Shown: positions 1 through 7,291, numbered from the stretch's first letter. The stretch is 10,650 nucleotides of DNA from an uncultured Chloroflexota bacterium (GCA_903847005.1 CAINCM010000121.1:1-10650), one strand, 5' to 3'. Program-made: numbers and translations. The notes: generated by a model from the sequence alone, not told the origin.

Positions 1-1
1 C

Positions 2-2728
2 GGTGATGCGTGGCTCTTAGATGAGGTTGTCGCGCTCGCCGCGCGCTGCAGCCTGCCAATGATTGCCAGCGCCGCGCCGCGCAGTGCGCTGGCGAGCGAA
101 CGCGAACTGCTCGACGCGCTCACCGGCATCCGCCACGGCCTCCCCATCCATCGCTTAGGGCCGCTCCGTTTTCCGCAGGCGGAGACGCACCTGCGCGCAG
201 GGGCTGAGCTGCTCGCCGCGCATCCGAGTGCGCGCGCGGTGTGGAGTGCGGCGCTTGATCGCACTGCTGCGATGGCCGCAGAGGCGAGCATCCACCTGGA
301 CTTTGCGCGCGTGCGCTTTGCGGGGATCGACCTCCCCGCTGGCGTGAGCGCCGACCAGGAGCTCGCGCGTCAGGTGCGCGCCGGCGTGCCGCGCAGATAC
401 CCAGAGGGCGGCGCGGATCTGGAGCGCCGCATTGCGGGTGAGCTCGCTGCCATCGAGCGGACGGGGCTCGCCGAGTTCTTCTTGCTCTGCGCGGAGATCG
501 TACGCAACGCACATGCGGACGGGATCGCGGCGCAGGGTCGCGGGAGTGCGGGCGATTCGGTGATCGCCTACCTGCTGGGGATCACGCGCGTGGATCCGAT
601 CCGCCACAACCTGATCTTCGAGCGTTTCTTGAATGAGGGGCGTGAGTCGTACCCGGACGTGGACGTGGACTTCGCCTCCGATCGGCGCGATGAGGTGATC
701 GATGCGGTGTTGGAACGCTTCGGCCCGCGACACGTGGCGCTCGTCTGCACCTTCATCACCTATCGCTCGCGCTCCGCCGCGCGCGACATCGGCCTCGCCC
801 TCGGACTCCCCGAAGCGCTCGTGGACGAAGGCGCGCGCAAGCTGGAGGGGGGCGACTCCCCCGCCGCCGTGCAGTCGATCGGCGCGCAGCTCGCCGCCGA
901 CCCGCGCTGGGCCGCGCTGCTGCGCTCGCACATCAGCGCGAGCGGCGAGACGCTCTGGGATCGCTGGGTGCGACTCTGCGACGAGATCGACGGCCTGCCG
1001 CGCCACCGCTCCATGCACCCTGGCGGGATCGTCGCCACCGCCGAACCGTTGGACGAACTCGCCCCCGTGGAGCGATCGACCGATGGCACGCGTGCGGTGC
1101 TGCAGTTCGACAAGCACGACATCGAGGCGCTCAAGCTGGTGAAGCTCGACCTGCTCGGACTCGGCATCCTCACCGCAATTACCGATGCGCTTGACCTCGC
1201 TGCACGAGACACCGGCACGCGACCAGATCTAGATGCGCTGCCAGAGGAGATCGCCGAAGTCTGGCGCGCCATGGGTGCGGCGGACACGATCGGCGTCTTC
1301 CAGATCGAGAGTCGCGCGCAGCAGCAGTCGCTCCCGCGCACCAAGCCCGTGAAGATGGATGACCTGGTGGCGCAGGTCGCCATCATCCGACCTGGCCCCA
1401 TCCAAGGAAACGCGGTGCATCCGTATCTGCGCCGCCGCGCCGGACTCGAGCGCGTCACGTATCCGCATCCATCACTCGCGCCGATCCTGGACGAGACGCT
1501 CGGCGTGATCCTCTATCAAGAGCAGGTGATGCGCATCGCCATCGAGGTCGCCGGCTTCACCCCTGGCGCCTCCGATGTCTTCCGTCGCGCCATGGGCTCG
1601 GCGCGCTCGCCGCGCGAGATGGAGCTGCTGCGCACGCGATTCGTTGACGGCGCCATCAGCACCGTTGGCATGCGCGAACCAGATGCGGTTGAACTGTTCG
1701 AGCGCGTCGCTGCGTTTGCGTCGTTCGGCTTTGCCAAGTCGCACGCCGCCGCCTTCGCGCGCACCGCCTTCGAGAGCGCCTGGCTGCGCCTGCACTATCC
1801 GGCGCACTACCTCGCTGGTCTCATCCGCGCGCAACCGATGGGCTTCTACCCCGTTGAGGCGCTGATCCACGACGCGCGCCGCCACGGCGTCACCGTGCAG
1901 CCCGTCTGCATCAACCGATCCGCGGCGCGCACCTCCACGGAGCCGGCTCAAGCTCGCGGGGAGATCAGCAGTGATCCCTTCATCGTGGTGCCAACAGTTG
2001 CGGAGCGCGCGGCGGCGGGATCCGAGCACGCGCTCTCGTATGCCGTGCGACTCGGACTGAATCTGGTGCGCGGCATTGGCACGCGCACCGCGGAGCGCAT
2101 CGCGGCGGAGCGCACGCGCGGTGGCAACTTCCAGTCGCTGGATGACCTGGCGCGGCGGACGCAGTTGCCACTCAGCGCACTGGAGCGACTCATCCGCGCC
2201 GGCGCGCTGGACACGTTCGGTACTGAGCGGCGCGCGCTCCTCTGGCAGGCGGCGGAGGTTGGCGCGGAGATCGCCGTGCCGCCGAGCGAGGCGCCCGCGC
2301 ACCTCACACCCGTAGATCGGTTAGAGGCGCTCATTGATGCGCACGGCCTTGTTGGCGCAGATCCATCCATGCAGCCGATCGAACTCTGGCGCGACGCGCT
2401 GACGCGCACTGGCACCGCCACCGTTGCCTCGCTCCGTCACCGCGCGGCGGGGCCCGCGCGCATCGCCGGTCTCCTGCTGAGCAGGCAGCAGCCGCCCACC
2501 GCGCACGGCACCGTCTTCCTGGCGCTGGAAGACGAGACGGGGATCGCCAACGTCACGATCCGCGCGCGCGACTGGCCGCGCCTCCGCGGCGCCGTCCGCA
2601 GCGCGTCGCTCCTCTTGGTCGAGGGCGAACTGCAACGCACCGGCGACGTGGCGAACCTTGTCGCCACGCGCATCGCCCCACTCACGCGCGCCAAGATGCG
2701 CCGTCAGGTGCGAGTCGGACATCGCTGA
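2..2728 (+). CDS. dnaE2: Error-prone DNA polymerase III alpha subunit DnaE2/ImuC, 5' end outside window
   Basis: Translesion replicative-type polymerase; in this family it works with ImuA' and ImuB to copy damaged DNA during the SOS response. The frame is open from base 2 (908 codons before TGA), so the ATG at 59 is internal and the true start lies upstream; family members are usually about 1,050-1,100 residues, so most of the N-terminal PHP domain is missing. Numbering from base 2: the end of the PHP domain with an LTGIRHG stretch (compare LTCIR in DnaE2), the palm motif AQGRGSAGDS at 177-186, the catalytic PDVDVDF with Asp221 and Asp223, the third catalytic Asp383 in KLDLLGL, a helix-hairpin-helix from about 685, and a C-terminal OB fold (about 806-897, with LEDETGIANV). 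It ends after the OB fold, without the tau-binding tail of DnaE, which together with the C-terminal motifs favours DnaE2 over DnaE1. imuA'/imuB would be expected upstream but cannot be seen. The next gene follows 16 bases downstream. Confidence 0.93.
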   Translation, partial: GDAWLLDEVVALAARCSLPMIASAAPRSALASERELLDALTGIRHGLPIHRLGPLRFPQAETHLRAGAELLAAHPSARAVWSAALDRTAAMAAEASIHLDFARVRFAGIDLPAGVSADQELARQVRAGVPRRYPEGGADLERRIAGELAAIERTGLAEFFLLCAEIVRNAHADGIAAQGRGSAGDSVIAYLLGITRVDPIRHNLIFERFLNEGRESYPDVDVDFASDRRDEVIDAVLERFGPRHVALVCTFITYRSRSAARDIGLALGLPEALVDEGARKLEGGDSPAAVQSIGAQLAADPRWAALLRSHISASGETLWDRWVRLCDEIDGLPRHRSMHPGGIVATAEPLDELAPVERSTDGTRAVLQFDKHDIEALKLVKLDLLGLGILTAITDALDLAARDTGTRPDLDALPEEIAEVWRAMGAADTIGVFQIESRAQQQSLPRTKPVKMDDLVAQVAIIRPGPIQGNAVHPYLRRRAGLERVTYPHPSLAPILDETLGVILYQEQVMRIAIEVAGFTPGASDVFRRAMGSARSPREMELLRTRFVDGAISTVGMREPDAVELFERVAAFASFGFAKSHAAAFARTAFESAWLRLHYPAHYLAGLIRAQPMGFYPVEALIHDARRHGVTVQPVCINRSAARTSTEPAQARGEISSDPFIVVPTVAERAAAGSEHALSYAVRLGLNLVRGIGTRTAERIAAERTRGGNFQSLDDLARRTQLPLSALERLIRAGALDTFGTERRALLWQAAEVGAEIAVPPSEAPAHLTPVDRLEALIDAHGLVGADPSMQPIELWRDALTRTGTATVASLRHRAAGPARIAGLLLSRQQPPTAHGTVFLALEDETGIANVTIRARDWPRLRGAVRSASLLLVEGELQRTGDVANLVATRIAPLTRAKMRRQVRVGHR

Positions 2729-2732
2729 GGGG

Positions 2733-2738
2733 TATCCT
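2733..2738 (+). promoter_or_regulatory. Candidate leaderless -10 (TATCCT) for the SRAP gene
   Basis: TATCCT fits TAnnnT and is followed by exactly six bases (CTCACC) and then the ATG at 2745, so transcription would begin at the start codon. No Shine-Dalgarno sits at a normal distance; GAGGGG at 2727-2732 is 12 bases from the ATG, which is too far. No -35 is evident 16-18 bases upstream. The hexamer lies in the loop and right arm of an imperfect hairpin (2726-2742). The gene could also be read through from dnaE2. Confidence 0.45.
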
Positions 2739-2744
2739 CTCACC

Positions 2745-3512
2745 ATGTGTGGACGCATCGTGCAGAGCAGCAGCCCAGAGGAGATCGCGCGCGAGTTCGG
2801 CGCGGCGATCGATCCGGTGATGCGCGGTTCGTGGCAACCGCACTGGAACGTGGCACCCACGGCAACTGCGGCAGTCATTGCACCGTACGTCGAAGTGGAA
2901 GAGTCGAACGGCACCGTGGTGCACGAGCGACTCCTCACCTACGCGCGCTGGGGGCTCGTCCCACACTGGGCGAAGGACGAGTCGCTCGGCAACCGACTCT
3001 TCAACGCGCGCGCAGAGACCGTGGAGACGCTGCCGAGCTTCCGCGATGCGTTCAAGCGGGGCCGCGTGATCGTCCCGATCGACGCCTTCTACGAGTGGGA
3101 GAACCCCGAACACCTGGAAGCACTCGGCACGCCGATCCCAAAGAAGGCGCCGAAGCAGCCATGGGCGTTCCTCCCCGCCAACGGTGCGCACTTTGCGCTG
3201 GCCGGACTTGCGAGCATCCGCGTCGGCACGAACGGCGCGCCGCTGCGCACCTTCACGCTGATCACCACCGAAGCGAACGCCGTGGTTGGTCGCATTCACG
3301 ACCGCATGCCCGTGATGCTCAACACCCTTGAAGATCGCGCCGCCTGGCTCGACGAACGCACGCCGATCAGCGCGCTCCGTTCACTCCTCGGCCCCGCACC
3401 TGATGCGCTCGTGCGCTCACGTCGCGTCTCGCGCGCCGTCTCCAATGCACGCAACGAAGGCCCGCAGCTCATCGAGGAGATCCCCGACGAGCGTGCGGGC
3501 CTCGGCCTTTAG
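2745..3512 (+). CDS. SRAP domain protein (SOS response-associated peptidase, YedK/HMCES family)
   Basis: SRAP proteins bind abasic sites in single-stranded DNA and form a covalent thiazolidine link through Cys2, protecting the lesion; they also remove their own initiator Met. The start must be the ATG at 2745 because it puts Cys directly after Met (MCGRI), the family's catalytic N-terminus; a longer in-frame version beginning inside dnaE2 would destroy this. The protein is 255 residues, a typical length. Visible active-site elements: Cys2, Asn35 in WNVAPT, Glu117 in FYEWEN, and His185 in RIHDRMPV; FNARAE (86-91) is also characteristic. SRAP genes are known neighbours of translesion polymerase genes, and here it follows dnaE2 by 16 bases on the same strand, which supports a shared damage response. 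No LexA-type operator was recognised in the gap. It converges on the beta-helix gene with 22 bases between stop codons. Confidence 0.95.
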   Translation: MCGRIVQSSSPEEIAREFGAAIDPVMRGSWQPHWNVAPTATAAVIAPYVEVEESNGTVVHERLLTYARWGLVPHWAKDESLGNRLFNARAETVETLPSFRDAFKRGRVIVPIDAFYEWENPEHLEALGTPIPKKAPKQPWAFLPANGAHFALAGLASIRVGTNGAPLRTFTLITTEANAVVGRIHDRMPVMLNTLEDRAAWLDERTPISALRSLLGPAPDALVRSRRVSRAVSNARNEGPQLIEEIPDERAGLGL

Positions 3513-3534
3513 ATCATCCCCTCGCCAAGGTCCC

Positions 3535-5493
3535 TTAATTGCAGTCCTCAGCGGAGTCAACGTAACGACTCGACCAGACGTTCGCACTACTCTTCGGCGC
3601 GCTTGCCGTATTTGAGGAGTACCTGTTGCTTCGACTCAACAGCCTTGTGACCGTGCGTGGCGCATCCGTCTCGCATTCGAAACTGATCGCCCCTCCCGTC
3701 CTGGCACGATTTCTATTGAACCGATTGCTATGGATGTCTGCGACTCCGTTTCTCACATCGATCCAAAGTGCGCCGCCTTCTCGCGCAGAGTTTCCTGTAA
3801 ATACGTTGCCAGTGATCTCGGTCAGTCCATCGACCAGCCAGGTTTCTATTGCTCCTCCAAAGGTCGCCCCCGAATTACTCGCGAATGAGTTCCCGGTCAC
3901 GATGAAGTCACGGCCGTTCCGCTCATGCGCGATCGCCCCACTGTCTTCCAGTGCCACATTGACGTTCGCTCTGAATTCACTCCCTGTAATGACAATCTCT
4001 TCGTCATCATCCCAATTGTCATCTAGACCAGATCCATAGGAATAGATTGCAGGACCCTGTCCGGCTTGATTCCCCCTGAAGATACTGTCGTCAACGTCAA
4101 GAGATCCCGCATACACATGAATTCCAGCACCTGCGCTGGTGCCAGGTGTCGAATTGCCGATGAAGACGCTGTCATCAACGTCTAAGCTTCCCTCCCACAG
4201 GTAGATAGCTGCTCCGCCCCAGTCAGGCTCCATGCCAGCCGGTTCATAAGTCGTGCGATTGCTCACAAACGTACTGCCTGTCACTGTGGCGTCACTTTCG
4301 TGGATCAAGACCGCACCACCGAAATCGGCGTAGTTTCCTTGGAATTGTGAATCAACCAAAGTGATATTGATGTCGTAAGCGTAGATTGCTCCACCCCCCT
4401 CTTCAGGTGCCGTTACGGCGTTATCAACAAATGAGGAATCGGTGATCGTGACGTCGCCGCCGTCAGCGTAGAACGCTCCGCCTTCACCGCTTTCTGCTTC
4501 GTTACCCGTGAAAGTACAGTCGGTCACGGTGACTGGTCCGCCGGAGTAGACCGCGCCGCCGTAGCCGCTGATGTTGTCTATAAAGTCTGAATCGGTGGCG
4601 GTGAAGCCGTTGCCGGCATAAACCGCGCCGCCAGTTTCATCGAGGCCATCGTTGCCTTCCATCAACACGCCTGTCAACTCCACTTCTCCCCCATCAATAA
4701 CTATGGCTCCATAGCGACCCACATTATTGACGAACACTGAATTGCTCACCGTGATCAGAGCTGCGCCCGCAGCACCATCCACAGAGATCGCTGCTCCCTC
4801 AGCGCCTGCCACGTTTGCACTGGTGTTGTTGCTGAAGCTTGAGTCCGAGACAGAAACCGCCACTCCGTTCGGCGCCAAGTTCACGTAGATGGCAGCATCG
4901 TCGCCGTTCTGATTGTTCGTAAACTCGCTTTCTGAGACGGTCACAGGTCCAGGATTGGCGAAGATCGCGCTGCCAGAGCCCACTGCAACACCGGAATCGA
5001 ACGTCGAGTCGGTCACGCTGAGCGACCCATCGAGGATATTGATGGCGGCACCGGAGGCTGCCTCGGCATCATAAAAATCAATCCCAGTAATGGAAACAGA
5101 TGTGACGTTGTCAAACGAAAAGATTTGATACAGCCCATCTCCATCAAGGGTTACGGAGGCTCCCGCAGCTGCTTCAATGACAATTACATCATGAGCTGGC
5201 CCGCCATCATGAAGAGTAATATCGTCCGCAAAGAGGTAATCTCCATCGCAGATGATGATCGTATCTCCGTTGTCGTCAACAGCCGCAAGTGCGGCGTCAA
5301 GCGCGGAATTGATGTCTCCTTCATCCGAAAGATCTGTGCTGAAATCTGGGTCTGCACACGAACTCGCGGCAGTAGTGTTGTCATTCCCTCCAACATAGAT
5401 GTCATTCGCTGCCGCAAACACACGTTGCGGAGCATGCAACATCACACCTGCAGCGAGCGCTGCGCTCAACAAGGCGATCAACACTCGTTTCAT
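3535..5493 (-). CDS. Secreted right-handed parallel beta-helix protein with Pmp-like GGA[IVL]/FxxN repeats
   Basis: A 652-residue exported protein of unknown function. Residues 1-27 form a signal peptide (MKR, a hydrophobic stretch to about residue 19, and a likely cut near VFA/AAND). From about residue 130 to 620 it is built of roughly 15 coils of about 28 or more residues, each with a small-residue turn (GGAVY, GGAIY, GGALW) and a phenylalanine-asparagine turn (FTNN, FVNN, FIDN, FTGN, FQGN, FRGN, FASN, FNRN). This pattern is that of chlamydial Pmp-type and pectate-lyase-like beta helices. The body is rich in Asp, Glu, Asn and Thr; the last 50 residues are more basic. There is no autotransporter barrel, LPXTG, PEP-CTERM or C-terminal membrane segment, so it is probably released or held by non-covalent contact. 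The start has a good ribosome site (TGAGGAG, ten bases upstream). DNA is poorer in G+C than its neighbours (24 of 60 bases in 4321-4380 against 40 of 60 in 1801-1860), hinting at transfer. No catalytic residues can be assigned. Confidence 0.88.
   Translation of the reverse strand: MKRVLIALLSAALAAGVMLHAPQRVFAAANDIYVGGNDNTTAASSCADPDFSTDLSDEGDINSALDAALAAVDDNGDTIIICDGDYLFADDITLHDGGPAHDVIVIEAAAGASVTLDGDGLYQIFSFDNVTSVSITGIDFYDAEAASGAAINILDGSLSVTDSTFDSGVAVGSGSAIFANPGPVTVSESEFTNNQNGDDAAIYVNLAPNGVAVSVSDSSFSNNTSANVAGAEGAAISVDGAAGAALITVSNSVFVNNVGRYGAIVIDGGEVELTGVLMEGNDGLDETGGAVYAGNGFTATDSDFIDNISGYGGAVYSGGPVTVTDCTFTGNEAESGEGGAFYADGGDVTITDSSFVDNAVTAPEEGGGAIYAYDINITLVDSQFQGNYADFGGAVLIHESDATVTGSTFVSNRTTYEPAGMEPDWGGAAIYLWEGSLDVDDSVFIGNSTPGTSAGAGIHVYAGSLDVDDSIFRGNQAGQGPAIYSYGSGLDDNWDDDEEIVITGSEFRANVNVALEDSGAIAHERNGRDFIVTGNSFASNSGATFGGAIETWLVDGLTEITGNVFTGNSAREGGALWIDVRNGVADIHSNRFNRNRARTGGAISFECETDAPRTVTRLLSRSNRYSSNTASAPKSSANVWSSRYVDSAEDCN
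4078..4182 (-). repeat. Duplicated coil in the beta-helix gene (84-base period)
   Basis: The 21-base stretches at 4078-4098 and 4162-4182 match at 18 of 21 positions and lie exactly 84 bases (28 codons) apart. They encode GSLDVDDSIFRGN and GSLDVDDSVFIGN, the most similar neighbouring coils in the protein, which suggests a fairly recent duplication of one helix turn. Confidence 0.6.
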
Positions 5494-5503
5494 GCTGTTT
5501 CAT

Positions 5504-5510
5504 CTCCTCA
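5504..5510 (-). promoter_or_regulatory. Ribosome binding site of the beta-helix gene
   Basis: On the minus strand TGAGGAG is followed by ten bases and then the ATG at 5493. It fixes that start; the nearer ATG at 5503 is out of frame. Confidence 0.75.
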
Positions 5511-5565
5511 CTGCTGTTCGGTCCCGTTAGTTGTTTGGCGTTGAGCCGGGTGGCTCCTACGCGCG

Positions 5566-5594
5566 ATGCTAGACCACAAAGAGCCCCCTGTGGA
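5566..5594 (-). promoter_or_regulatory. Candidate promoter of the beta-helix gene (TCCACA-17-TAGCAT)
   Basis: On the minus strand TAGCAT (5571-5566, TAnnnT) lies 17 bases after TCCACA (5594-5589), which matches TTGACA at four of six positions. The predicted leader is about 65 bases and would carry the GAGCC/GGCTC hairpin (5543-5556) before the ribosome site. It is assigned by pattern only. Confidence 0.35.
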
Positions 5595-5703
5595 GAGTTG
5601 GCTGCAAAAGTGCAGCTCGACCGAGCGCTTGAGGGCAGTCAATAGCGGGGCTGGCATAGGGTGTGGTCCACTACCGAGTGCAGGGCGGACCTCTGGCAGG
5701 ACT

Positions 5704-5746
5704 CTCTGGGGTCGCCCGAAGCTCGGCGACTCAAGCTCACTCAGAG
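5704..5746 (-). terminator. Possible hairpin terminator of the 182-residue membrane protein gene
   Basis: Ten bases past the stop of the minus-strand gene at 5756, an outer CTCTG/CAGAG pair (5704-5708, 5742-5746) encloses a perfect inner stem GTCGCC/GGCGAC (5711-5716, 5725-5730) with an eight-base loop. No T-rich run follows on the minus strand, so if it acts in termination it is not a classical intrinsic terminator. Confidence 0.3.
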
Positions 5747-5755
5747 GCTATTCAG

Positions 5756-6304
5756 TCAGATTTCCAGCGGGACGCCAAGCAGTTCGAGAAGTTCGTTCAG
5801 ATTGGCGCGTGCCTCGGCAAGTGCCGCATTGGATGCCGTGAAGCAGGGGAAACTTGCGTAATAGATGTCGCGGCTACGGACCTCCACTGATTGCTGAATG
5901 ATGCCAACGCACGCGCGTGTTGCGGCGGCTGCCTGATCGAATAGGTCGGCAAACTTCACGAGCTCTGCCTCTTCGGGGCCAGTTGGGAGGAGGGCGAGTT
6001 CGGCGGCGTACGTCACCTGGGCCGCTTCGATAATCGCCGCCGACTCATCTGCAGCGGTTCCGATCAGTTCCCAGTCGGCATCGCCGCCAGTCCAGGCTTG
6101 ATCAAACGCATCATCAGATGCCGCAAGTGCCTCGCTGAGCGAGTTGGCTGCGTTGGCGTAGCCACGCGCCGTTTCGGCTGCGGATGCCGGCGACTGCTTC
6201 TCCTTGATGGATCCATGTGGTCCAATGCCCGCCACTGCCACGAATACGGTGAGCAGCAGGCCAAGGAGTAGCCCAATCACCCAAGAGCCAACGAGCGATC
6301 TCAT
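5756..6304 (-). CDS. Unrecognised membrane-anchored helical protein, 182 residues
   Basis: I do not recognise a family. The first 28 residues (MRSLVGSW, then a Leu/Val-rich run) are a signal anchor or uncleaved signal peptide; the rest is predicted outside the membrane and looks strongly helical, rich in Ala and Glu (for example residues 85-102 and 156-176). Two cysteines (Cys132 and Cys154) are far enough apart to form one disulfide. There is no lipobox. The start ATG at 6304 has no ribosome site but lies six bases after TAAGAT, fitting leaderless initiation. It is transcribed away from ctlX, with 45 bases between the two starts. The function is unknown; an extracytoplasmic sensor-like or structural role is only a guess from shape. 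Confidence 0.7.
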   Translation of the reverse strand: MRSLVGSWVIGLLLGLLLTVFVAVAGIGPHGSIKEKQSPASAAETARGYANAANSLSEALAASDDAFDQAWTGGDADWELIGTAADESAAIIEAAQVTYAAELALLPTGPEEAELVKFADLFDQAAAATRACVGIIQQSVEVRSRDIYYASFPCFTASNAALAEARANLNELLELLGVPLEI

Positions 6305-6310
6305 GGACCT

Positions 6311-6316
6311 ATCTTA
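6311..6316 (-). promoter_or_regulatory. Candidate leaderless -10 (TAAGAT) for the membrane-protein gene
   Basis: On the minus strand TAAGAT is followed by six bases (AGGTCC) and the ATG at 6304. It fits TAnnnT at leaderless distance. It lies 20 bases from the opposing -10 of ctlX, so the two promoters would overlap and RNA polymerases could not bind both at once. Confidence 0.5.
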
Positions 6317-6336
6317 CCGTGCGACTGCCTCGCGAG

Positions 6337-6342
6337 TAGACT
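6337..6342 (+). promoter_or_regulatory. Candidate leaderless -10 (TAGACT) for ctlX
   Basis: TAGACT is followed by seven bases (CCGCTGC) and the ATG at 6350; no Shine-Dalgarno is present. A weak -35 (TTACCG, 6314-6319) lies 17 bases upstream and overlaps the opposing -10 at 6311-6316. Confidence 0.5.
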
Positions 6343-6349
6343 CCGCTGC

Positions 6350-7291
6350 ATGAGCCAGTCGCCGCGCGCCGTCCTGATGATCAACCCGCTCGGCTTCAAT
6401 CCAAACCCCGAAACTGCGACGGATAACGCTTTCCAGGATGCGGAGATTGCGGATGCCACAGAGCGTGCAGCGGTCGCGGCGGAGGCGCGCGTGGAGGTTG
6501 CACGGATTGCGCACGGCTTGCGCGACCTTGGCGTGGAGGTGTTGTTGATTGACGACCTTCCGGAGAGTGATGTGCCCGACTCTGTCTTCCCAAACAACTG
6601 GATCAGCACGCACGACGACGGACGCGTCGTGCTTTACCCCATGGCAACACCGAGCAGACGTCGCGAGCGACGCGCAGATGTGGTCGAGGCGCTGCGTGAG
6701 CGATACATGGTAAGTGACGTGATGGACTTTTCTCCGATGGAAGAAGACGCGCTCTACTTGGAAGGGACGGGCGCGCTGGTGTTGGACCACGTGAATCGTG
6801 TTGCATATGTGGCGCGATCTGGTCGCGCGCACACCGCTGCAGCGCTGCGCTGGTGTTCCGCAATGAACTACGAGGCGGAACTCTTTGACACTGTTGATTC
6901 AAACGGTGCACCGATCTATCACACGAATGTGGTGCTCTCCATCGGGAGCGCGTTCGCGACCGCCGGGCTGGAGAACATCCCCGACCCCGCCGAGCGGGCC
7001 CGGGTCCTCGCACGACTCACCGCCTCGGGGCGGGAGGTGGTGACCCTGGACCCCCGGCAGGTCGCCGAGTTTGCCGGCAACGGACTTGAGCTGTTGGGCG
7101 CCGACGGGCGACGGATCTTCGCCCTCTCTGCGCGCGCGGCGGCGGCACTGCGGGCCGACCAACGTGCGCAGATCGAGCGTTTTGCGCACGTTTTTCCGAT
7201 CAGCATCCCGACCATCGAGCGTTCCGGCGGCTCTGTCCGATGCACCCTGGCAGGGATTCACCTGCCGATTCGGGCTGATGCAGGGGGCTGA
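6350..7291 (+). CDS. ctlX: CtlX-type citrulline hydrolase / amidinotransferase-fold enzyme
   Basis: A 313-residue enzyme of the guanidino-group-modifying (arginine deiminase/dimethylarginine hydrolase) fold. CtlX proteins are reported to hydrolyse citrulline to ornithine, ammonia and carbon dioxide in the cytoplasm. Visible signatures: VPDSVFPNNW (75-84, with Asp77), VVLYPM then RRRERR (93-108), LEGTGALVLD (137-146, with Glu138), YHTNVVLSIG (190-199, with catalytic His191), and GGSVRC near the C-terminus with the nucleophile Cys298, followed by LAGIHLP. All expected catalytic positions are present, so it should be active. PNNW and YPM favour CtlX over plain DDAH, but the exact substrate cannot be fixed from sequence. 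The gene stands alone on its strand, with no arginine catabolism genes nearby. The base composition changes inside the gene: 32 of 60 G+C at 6841-6900, but 46 and 45 of 60 at 6961-7020 and 7021-7080. Confidence 0.85.
   Translation: MSQSPRAVLMINPLGFNPNPETATDNAFQDAEIADATERAAVAAEARVEVARIAHGLRDLGVEVLLIDDLPESDVPDSVFPNNWISTHDDGRVVLYPMATPSRRRERRADVVEALRERYMVSDVMDFSPMEEDALYLEGTGALVLDHVNRVAYVARSGRAHTAAALRWCSAMNYEAELFDTVDSNGAPIYHTNVVLSIGSAFATAGLENIPDPAERARVLARLTASGREVVTLDPRQVAEFAGNGLELLGADGRRIFALSARAAAALRADQRAQIERFAHVFPISIPTIERSGGSVRCTLAGIHLPIRADAGG

Larger units (their letters stand above)
5494..5755. other. 262-base non-coding region upstream of the beta-helix gene
   Basis: No credible gene was found here; short open frames on the plus strand run into the membrane-protein gene on the other strand and have no family features. 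The region must hold the promoter and leader of the beta-helix gene and the 3' end of the transcript of the membrane protein. Three perfect small hairpins are visible: 5543-5556 (GAGCC/GGCTC), 5601-5616 (GCTGCA, loop AAAG, TGCAGC) and 5711-5730 (GTCGCC/GGCGAC). Confidence 0.7.

Noticed and set aside
155..1117. Long open frame on the minus strand over dnaE2 (320 codons)
   Set aside because: It is a shadow of G+C-rich codons of dnaE2, whose catalytic motifs lie on the plus strand; the translation is Arg/Ala-rich with no family feature.
1472..2302. Second long antisense frame over dnaE2 (276 codons)
   Set aside because: Same cause: no motif, no ribosome site, and complete overlap with conserved polymerase sequence.
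2729..2744. LexA/SOS box between dnaE2 and the SRAP gene
   Set aside because: The gap is only 16 bases and shows no recognised LexA operator; any SOS control would lie upstream of the window.
2682..3299. Antisense frame over the SRAP gene (205 codons)
   Set aside because: The SRAP active-site residues are all in the plus frame; the antisense product shows nothing recognisable.
3535..5493. Chlamydia-type autotransporter
   Set aside because: The coil motifs match, but there is no C-terminal beta-barrel domain and the host does not look like it has an autotransporter-type outer membrane.
5566..5841. Plus-strand open frame of 91 codons
   Set aside because: It overlaps the end of the minus-strand membrane-protein gene, has no ribosome site and no recognisable features.
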